Below, piece by piece: positions 42,279 to 46,082 of a stretch of DNA of 46,082 nt. Location: the NCBI GenBank assembly GCA_902486425.1, contig CABTOK010000002.1, forward strand, positions 1-46,082, written 5' to 3'. This DNA comes from UBA11475 sp902486425. Its GTDB lineage: Bacteria; Bacillota; Clostridia; Christensenellales; Borkfalkiaceae. Numbering within the stretch: the stretch's first letter is position 1; each line of letters starts with the position of its first letter. A program made the translations under genes and the position numbers. Under the pieces are notes generated by a model. It was not told where the DNA came from. It did no database searches and saw only the letters and a program-made list of their open reading frames with translations.

Positions 42279-43148
42279 TTACCTGTGAATCGCGTGGAAG
42301 CAAACGCCCGCGGAAGACGGCCCGCAATGGCTGCCCGCAGTGGGATTTACGGGAACGAGCGTTATGTTAAGATCGTCGCCGAACTTTTCTTTTGCTTTTT
42401 TGATGAAGATTTCCATGTCGTCGGCACAGTCGGCGTGAGCGACTAAAACTCTGTGATTTTTAATATCGTCGCCCAAATCTTCCATATACTGCAAAAGTCT
42501 GTTCATGGCTTTGATTTTGCCTTTTTCTTTGCCGATACTTACCATTTTGCCTTCGGAATTAATATAAATGATGGGCTTTATTCCGAGTAACGTTCCAAAA
42601 ACCGCTCCGAGTCCGCTGACTCTACCTGTTCTTTTAAAGAAAGAAAGATCGTTAGCGAAAAAGTAAGTGGCGAATTTGTCCACTTCGGTTTCGCTCCATT
42701 TAAGAATTTCTACGGGCGTTTTGCCGGCTAAAACCATATCGCCGATTTCGTAAATAATTCCGAGACTGTTAATCGAAATGCCTTTGGTATCGAGTTCGTA
42801 AAATTTGCGTTCGGGATATTTTTCTTTAAGCTCGTTTACGGCAAGGTGCATAAAGTCGAAAGTAGAAGACATTGCAGCCGAAAAATGAACGTAAAATACG
42901 TCGTTTCCTTTTTTGAATTCGGGTTCGAAATAGTCTATGTAAGTTTCTTTCGAAAGACCGCAGGTAGACGGCGTGACGCCGTTTCTTAAAGAATCGTAAA
43001 AACCCTTCATATCGAACGTTTCGAAATCGATATAGGGGTAAATTGTTTTGTCTTCTATGCAATAGGGCATGCTTATAAGCTTAAACCCGTACTTCTCGGC
43101 GTCGACGGGCGTAAAATCCGTATCGGTATCCGTAAAATATGTAACCAT
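42279..43148 (-). CDS. DegV family fatty-acid-binding protein
   Basis: This 289-residue protein has the DegV hallmarks: TDTDTDF near the start, the VTPSTCGLS loop, a FYVHFSAAMSSTF strand, and FFKRTGRVSG followed by LLGIKPI. DegV/FakB proteins bind a fatty acid and present it to the kinase FakA for phospholipid synthesis. GGAGG precedes the start. No fakA-like gene is in the window. It has its own promoter at 43284-43312. Confidence 0.93.
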   Translation of the reverse strand: MVTYFTDTDTDFTPVDAEKYGFKLISMPYCIEDKTIYPYIDFETFDMKGFYDSLRNGVTPSTCGLSKETYIDYFEPEFKKGNDVFYVHFSAAMSSTFDFMHLAVNELKEKYPERKFYELDTKGISINSLGIIYEIGDMVLAGKTPVEILKWSETEVDKFATYFFANDLSFFKRTGRVSGLGAVFGTLLGIKPIIYINSEGKMVSIGKEKGKIKAMNRLLQYMEDLGDDIKNHRVLVAHADCADDMEIFIKKAKEKFGDDLNITLVPVNPTAGSHCGPSSAGVCFHAIHR

Positions 43149-43283
43149 AATTTCCTCCTGAAAGTAAAACCCTTAATTTACTTTATGTTTTTTTATATCC
43201 GCAAAAAACGCAAAAACAGATGGTTTTGCGAGAAATTTCCGGATTTTTACATATTTTATATTTAAATAAAAATATGTACTTTA

Positions 43284-43312
43284 AATATAAAACAATTTCG
43301 CAATAAAGTCAA
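43284..43312 (-). promoter_or_regulatory. Promoter of the degV operon
   Basis: On the minus strand: TTGACT (43312-43307), a 17-base spacer, and TATATT (43289-43284). Confidence 0.68.
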
Positions 43313-43364
43313 CATAAAACCCGTTTTTCAGACTTTATTCGACATTTGTTTATTACCCGTTCCG

Positions 43365-43411
43365 AAAGAAAAGAGTATTAAGTAACACATTTATAAAGAA
43401 AAGTGTACTAA
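43365..43411. repeat. Pair of 17-base direct repeats
   Basis: AAAGAAAAGAGTATTAA (43365-43381) and AAAGAAAAGTGTACTAA (43395-43411) differ at two positions and start 30 bases apart. They lie where the core-like genes give way to accessory-like ones. The rest of 43313-43503 shows nothing else. Confidence 0.45.
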
Positions 43412-43503
43412 CTTGAAAAAATAACCGAAAAAAGCGAAACAGAAAATTTAATCGTTAAAAAAATAAATAAAAAAGCCCTTGAAGTAGTGCATTCAATAAT
43501 TGA

Positions 43504-43532
43504 TTGCCAAACGAAAACTAATGTGGTAAAAT
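43504..43532 (+). promoter_or_regulatory. Possible promoter of the SGNH hydrolase gene
   Basis: TTGCCA (43504-43509), a 17-base spacer, and TAAAAT (43527-43532) preceded by TGG as an extended -10. Confidence 0.55.
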
Positions 43533-43563
43533 AAAACGAGAAATAATCGGAAGTAAATTGGTT

Positions 43564-44163
43564 ATGGAAAAAAGTCTGAGCGGCAAAAAAATATGTTTTT
43601 TGGGGTCGTCGGTGACGTACGGGTTTGCCGCAAACGGCATTTCGTTTGCCGATATCATCGCCGAAAAGTACGGCAGCAAAAGTTTTAAGTTTGCGGTAAA
43701 CGGTACCACGCTTGTCGATAACGGATTAGATTCTTATGTTTCGCGCATGAAAAAGATAGATAAGGCGCAGCGTTTCGATTTGTTTGTCTGTCAGCTGTCC
43801 ACCAACGACGCAAGTCGTAATATGCCGACGGGAACAGTAAACGACCATGCGCCGGACACAATATGCGGCACGATAAATTTTATTGCCGCATACATTAAAG
43901 ATACTTTCGGCTGCCCGCTTGTTTTTTACACCAACCCTTATTATGAAAACGAACGATATAAAGCAATGACGAAATTGCTTTCGGATATGGCGAAAGCAAA
44001 CAAATTTACCGTTATCGATTTGTATAACGAGAAAAGCTTCAACAATATAACGCCGGAAGAACGCCGTGAATTTATGGCGGACGACATTCACCCGACTCTA
44101 AAAGGCTACGAGAGGTGGTGGACGCCGATTTTTGCAAAGCGATTAAGTGAGATTTTGAAGTAA
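43564..44163 (+). CDS. SGNH/GDSL hydrolase
   Basis: This 199-residue hydrolase has block I GSSVTYG with the nucleophile Ser, block III STNDAS with the oxyanion Asn, and the C-terminal DDIHPT with catalytic Asp and His. Such enzymes remove acetyl or acyl groups from sugars or lipids. No signal peptide is seen. I chose the ATG at 43564, ten bases after CGGAAG; an in-frame TTG at 43558 is too close to it. Context is accessory-like, next to a recombinase remnant. Confidence 0.85.
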   Translation: MEKSLSGKKICFLGSSVTYGFAANGISFADIIAEKYGSKSFKFAVNGTTLVDNGLDSYVSRMKKIDKAQRFDLFVCQLSTNDASRNMPTGTVNDHAPDTICGTINFIAAYIKDTFGCPLVFYTNPYYENERYKAMTKLLSDMAKANKFTVIDLYNEKSFNNITPEERREFMADDIHPTLKGYERWWTPIFAKRLSEILK

Positions 44164-44199
44164 ATCGCGGTGAAAGCGAAAAAAATATAAACGAAAATA

Positions 44200-44235
44200 A
44201 AAAATACCCGTTCGTTGAAGAGCAAGTATTTTTTT
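44200..44235 (+). terminator. Weak terminator after the SGNH hydrolase gene
   Basis: AAAAATAC / GTATTTTT stem with a large loop; the outer arms and T tract are clear but the GC content is low. Confidence 0.4.
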
Positions 44236-44243
44236 ATCCGATA

Positions 44244-44816
44244 TTGTTTACAATTGAGAAAATTCTTTTACGGGATTTACGTCAAGTAACGTCATTTGCA
44301 AGAGAACACGAAAGCGAGTTTTTAGACTTGGCAAAGAAACGTTCTTTAAGAGAAACCGAAAAACTACGAGTCGAAAACAAAGCGTCGCTCGATAAAGCCG
44401 TCAGACGCATTGCCGAAATAGACGGAATTATTCAGAAACTGTACGAAGATAACGTTTCGGGTAAAATAAGCGACGAGCGATTTGCAAAGATGACGGCAAC
44501 GTATGAAACGGAACAAAACAGATTACAGCAAACCGCTCAAAGGCTGAAAGATGAAATATCTGCCGTTCGAGAAGAGGGCGAAAGCGTGGATCGGTTTATG
44601 AAGTTGGTAAACAAGTATTCCGACATCACGGAACTGAACGCCGAAATCATAAGAACGTTTGTGGAGAAGATAATCGTTTATGAAGCCGAAAAAAATGACG
44701 GTGTAAAAACGCAGAAAATGAAGATAGTCTATAACTGCGTTGGAACAGTAAGCGTTCTGAACACCGACAATGAGCCTGTAAAAACAGACAAAACAAAAAC
44801 TATAGAAGTGGCGTGA
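44244..44816 (+). pseudogene. C-terminal remnant of a large serine recombinase (TnpX/DUF4368-type)
   Basis: The 190 codons match only the C-terminal part of transposon-type large serine recombinases: a coiled region (SLDKAVRRIAEIDGIIQKLYED), the stretch NVSGKISDERFAKM, and the DUF4368-like end LNAEIIRTFVEKIIVYEAE. The catalytic serine domain, recombinase domain and zinc ribbon that should precede it (about 350 residues) are missing. Upstream is the terminator of an unrelated gene, and there is no ribosome binding site or ATG (first possible start TTG). It is a deletion remnant and marks a former mobile element. Confidence 0.85.
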
Positions 44817-44989
44817 CAATGAAAGCCGCGCCACTATCTAAAAAGAAAGAAAAATCCCTGTGCCTATTGATTGTGTGTTTGCTATTTGAAAAGAGATTTT
44901 GGAAGCATATATGGCACGGTTAAATATGCAAAGATGAAGAATTAAAAAATAGAAATAATTAATGATTATGTGATTTTAATGAAATAAAA

Positions 44990-45799
44990 TTATTTATTTC
45001 TTAAGGCGTTTGGCGATTCCTTAAACTCCTTTTTAAATATCCTATGGAAGTAAGATGTTGAATTTATTCCGCAAAGTACACAAATTTTTTCAATAGATAA
45101 ATCAGTTGTGGCAAGTAACGATTTTGCATAAACAAGTTTTTGCTTATTATAATATTCTGACATCGTTGCTCCGATGTGTTTTTTAAATTCTCTGCAAAGG
45201 TATGACTTGTCGTATTTGATAGTTGACGTAATCTCTGATAATGTTTTTGAAAAAGATATGGGATTGCATAAATTTGCAGTCAATGATCTTATCCAGGACG
45301 GAGTATTTATTAATTTCATTGAGTTTATATTTATTAGGTTTAAAATATAAGATAATAAACTTTTCTTTAACATTTCCTTTAAACCGTCATCATTTGCAAC
45401 TGAGATGTTTGAAACGTAAAGTTCAATATGCGATATGTTTTCGGAAGAAATATGGAAAGACGTTTGAATATCTTTTTTATTTAGCAGAGAATATAACTGA
45501 GGAGATATGTTATCGCAAACTTGCGAAAAATAGTCTAATGAGAACAATATGTCTCTATGCATAAAATCCGTATTCGTGGAGGGATTTAAAAAAATATGTT
45601 CGTCATTTGGCATTATTAAAAACGCATCACCTGCGGTAATTGCGTTTTCTGTGCCGTTTAAAATGTGCGAGCAGGAACCTGACATAACGTAAAAAAATTC
45701 AATAAAGTCATGACGATGCATACAGACAAGCTCATAATTAATGAGCTGTGCGAAATAATTTCCTGAAAAGATATTGTCTTTGTGAAACACTCGTGTCAT
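44990..45799 (-). CDS. AraC-family transcriptional regulator
   Basis: This 269-residue regulator has an N-terminal cupin sensor (MHRHDFIEFFYVMSG, then GDAFLIMPNDEHIF) and a C-terminal double helix-turn-helix (about 165-265) with IEKICVLCGINSTSYFHRIFKKEFKESP. Such regulators usually sense a sugar and activate nearby catabolic genes. The gene is visibly more AT-rich than the core genes, with codons such as ATA and AAT favoured, which suggests transfer. Its target may lie outside the window. Promoter at 45831-45859. The 44817-44989 gap before it holds nothing I recognise. Confidence 0.9.
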   Translation of the reverse strand: MTRVFHKDNIFSGNYFAQLINYELVCMHRHDFIEFFYVMSGSCSHILNGTENAITAGDAFLIMPNDEHIFLNPSTNTDFMHRDILFSLDYFSQVCDNISPQLYSLLNKKDIQTSFHISSENISHIELYVSNISVANDDGLKEMLKKSLLSYILNLININSMKLINTPSWIRSLTANLCNPISFSKTLSEITSTIKYDKSYLCREFKKHIGATMSEYYNKQKLVYAKSLLATTDLSIEKICVLCGINSTSYFHRIFKKEFKESPNALRNK

Positions 45800-45830
45800 T
45801 GTTTAACCTCAAATCAAAATTAATAAATAT

Positions 45831-45859
45831 ATTATACTTTATCGTAAAAAAAATATCAA
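45831..45859 (-). promoter_or_regulatory. Promoter of the AraC-type gene
   Basis: On the minus strand: TTGATA (45859-45854), a 17-base spacer, and TATAAT (45836-45831). Confidence 0.7.
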
Positions 45860-45904
45860 ATTTTTTTTGGGTTTTATTTAAAAGTCAAAATAGTTCACTA
45901 TACG

Positions 45905-45933
45905 GACAATTTAATGTATTGAAATGTTATAAT
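45905..45933 (+). promoter_or_regulatory. Promoter of the leader peptide / attenuator transcript
   Basis: An extended -10 TGTTATAAT (hexamer 45928-45933) lies 17 bases after a weak -35 (GACAAT, 45905-45910). The predicted start is near 45940. Confidence 0.65.
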
Positions 45934-45957
45934 ATAAATTATATAATAAAAACAATC

Positions 45958-45981
45958 ATTGGGTGTGATATGCACCCCAAA
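45958..45981 (+). other. Leader hairpin around the leader-peptide start codon
   Basis: TTGGGTG / CACCCCAA stem (one bulged C) holds the weak ribosome binding site in the stem and the ATG in the loop region. CACCCC here could also pair with GTGGGG at 45994-45999. Confidence 0.5.
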
Positions 45982-46017
45982 TGTTGGTTATTCGTGGGGA
46001 ATTATACGGGTAGGTAG
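45970..46017 (+). CDS. Putative 15-residue attenuator leader peptide
   Basis: ATG at 45970 opens MHPKCWLFVGNYTGR and stops at TAG 46015-46017. The last codons form the 5' arm of the terminator that follows, so a translating ribosome would disrupt that hairpin. This layout is the classic attenuator of Gram-positive genes for resistance to ribosome-targeting antibiotics. The downstream gene lies outside the window. Confidence 0.5.
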   Translation: MHPKCWLFVGNYTGR

Positions 46018-46037
46018 TTTATTGCCTACCCGTTTTT
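46006..46037 (+). terminator. Attenuator terminator at the right edge
   Basis: A perfect nine-base stem ACGGGTAGG / CCTACCCGT with a ten-base loop, ending in TTTTT. The last 45 bases of the window after it hold no start codon with a ribosome binding site. Confidence 0.85.
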
Positions 46038-46082
46038 CGTTTCCTCACGCCATTTTAATGCGTTTTAATCCGAACCGTATTG

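Noticed and set aside
45748..46017. Continuous 89-codon frame reading through to the leader peptide
   Set aside because: Most of it runs antisense to the AraC promoter region and start and across the leader promoter. Only its last 15 codons, from the ATG at 45970, make sense as a leader peptide.
45940..46037. Known riboswitch class (purine, preQ1, fluoride, SRP-like RNA)
   Set aside because: None of the conserved cores I know could be matched. The leader-peptide attenuator explains the promoter, frame and terminator better.
1..46082. CRISPR array or cas genes
   Set aside because: No regularly spaced direct repeats beyond the single pair at 43365-43411, and no cas-like proteins.

Overview
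The window looks like a chromosome segment of a strictly anaerobic, endospore-forming member of the Firmicutes (Clostridia). The evidence is a spoIIID gene, a three-gene electron-bifurcating [FeFe] hydrogenase, RNase J, a DnaD-type primosomal protein, ClpC, AAGGAGG-type ribosome binding sites and many sigma-A promoters with 16-18 bp spacers. Several plant- or host-glycan enzymes (GH28, GH36, GH78) and a GPH-type sugar symporter suggest a gut or rumen carbohydrate fermenter. I cannot name genus or family from sequence alone.

Layout. 1-2600 is accessory-like: a membrane protein cut by the window edge, a sigma-70-like regulator and an unusual inverted-repeat block, next to tRNA-Ala(CGC) at 2739-2814. 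3163-11510 holds carbohydrate and housekeeping genes: a GH28-like protein with a PHP phosphoesterase, glyA, a divergent phosphopantetheinyl transferase, a GH36 alpha-galactosidase, spoIIID and a GH78-like protein. 11586-15470 carries RNase J followed by the tRNA wobble-uridine pair trmR-trhP. 15688-19838 is the hydC-hydB-hydA hydrogenase operon behind a consensus promoter. 20154-24217 has a sugar transporter, a lipase-like hydrolase, a YcxB-like membrane protein and a penicillin-binding-type lipoprotein. 24307-26043 is a DnaD-domain protein ending in a DnaI-like zinc module. 26393-37661 is a long co-directional run: degenerate hydrolase/CBM protein, signal peptidase I, membrane protein, oligoendopeptidase F, replicative helicase, RpiB, GalU, ClpC and a TIM-barrel epimerase. 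37712-38732 has two reverse-strand genes, a metal-tail protein and a ferritin-like protein. 38985-40999 is a radical SAM/DUF4130 DNA-repair-type pair behind a near-perfect LexA box. 41152-43148 is degV plus a GNAT protein.

43564 to the end again looks accessory: an SGNH hydrolase, the C-terminal remnant of a large serine recombinase, an AraC regulator and, at the very edge, a promoter, a 15-codon leader peptide and a terminator arranged as a transcription attenuator. The gene it would control lies beyond the window.

Most promising observations: the attenuator at 45905-46037, the SOS box controlling the radical SAM/DUF4130 pair, the DnaD-DnaI(N) fusion lacking an ATPase, the degenerate hydrolase with a CBM-like tail, and the palindromic block upstream of the sigma-like gene.
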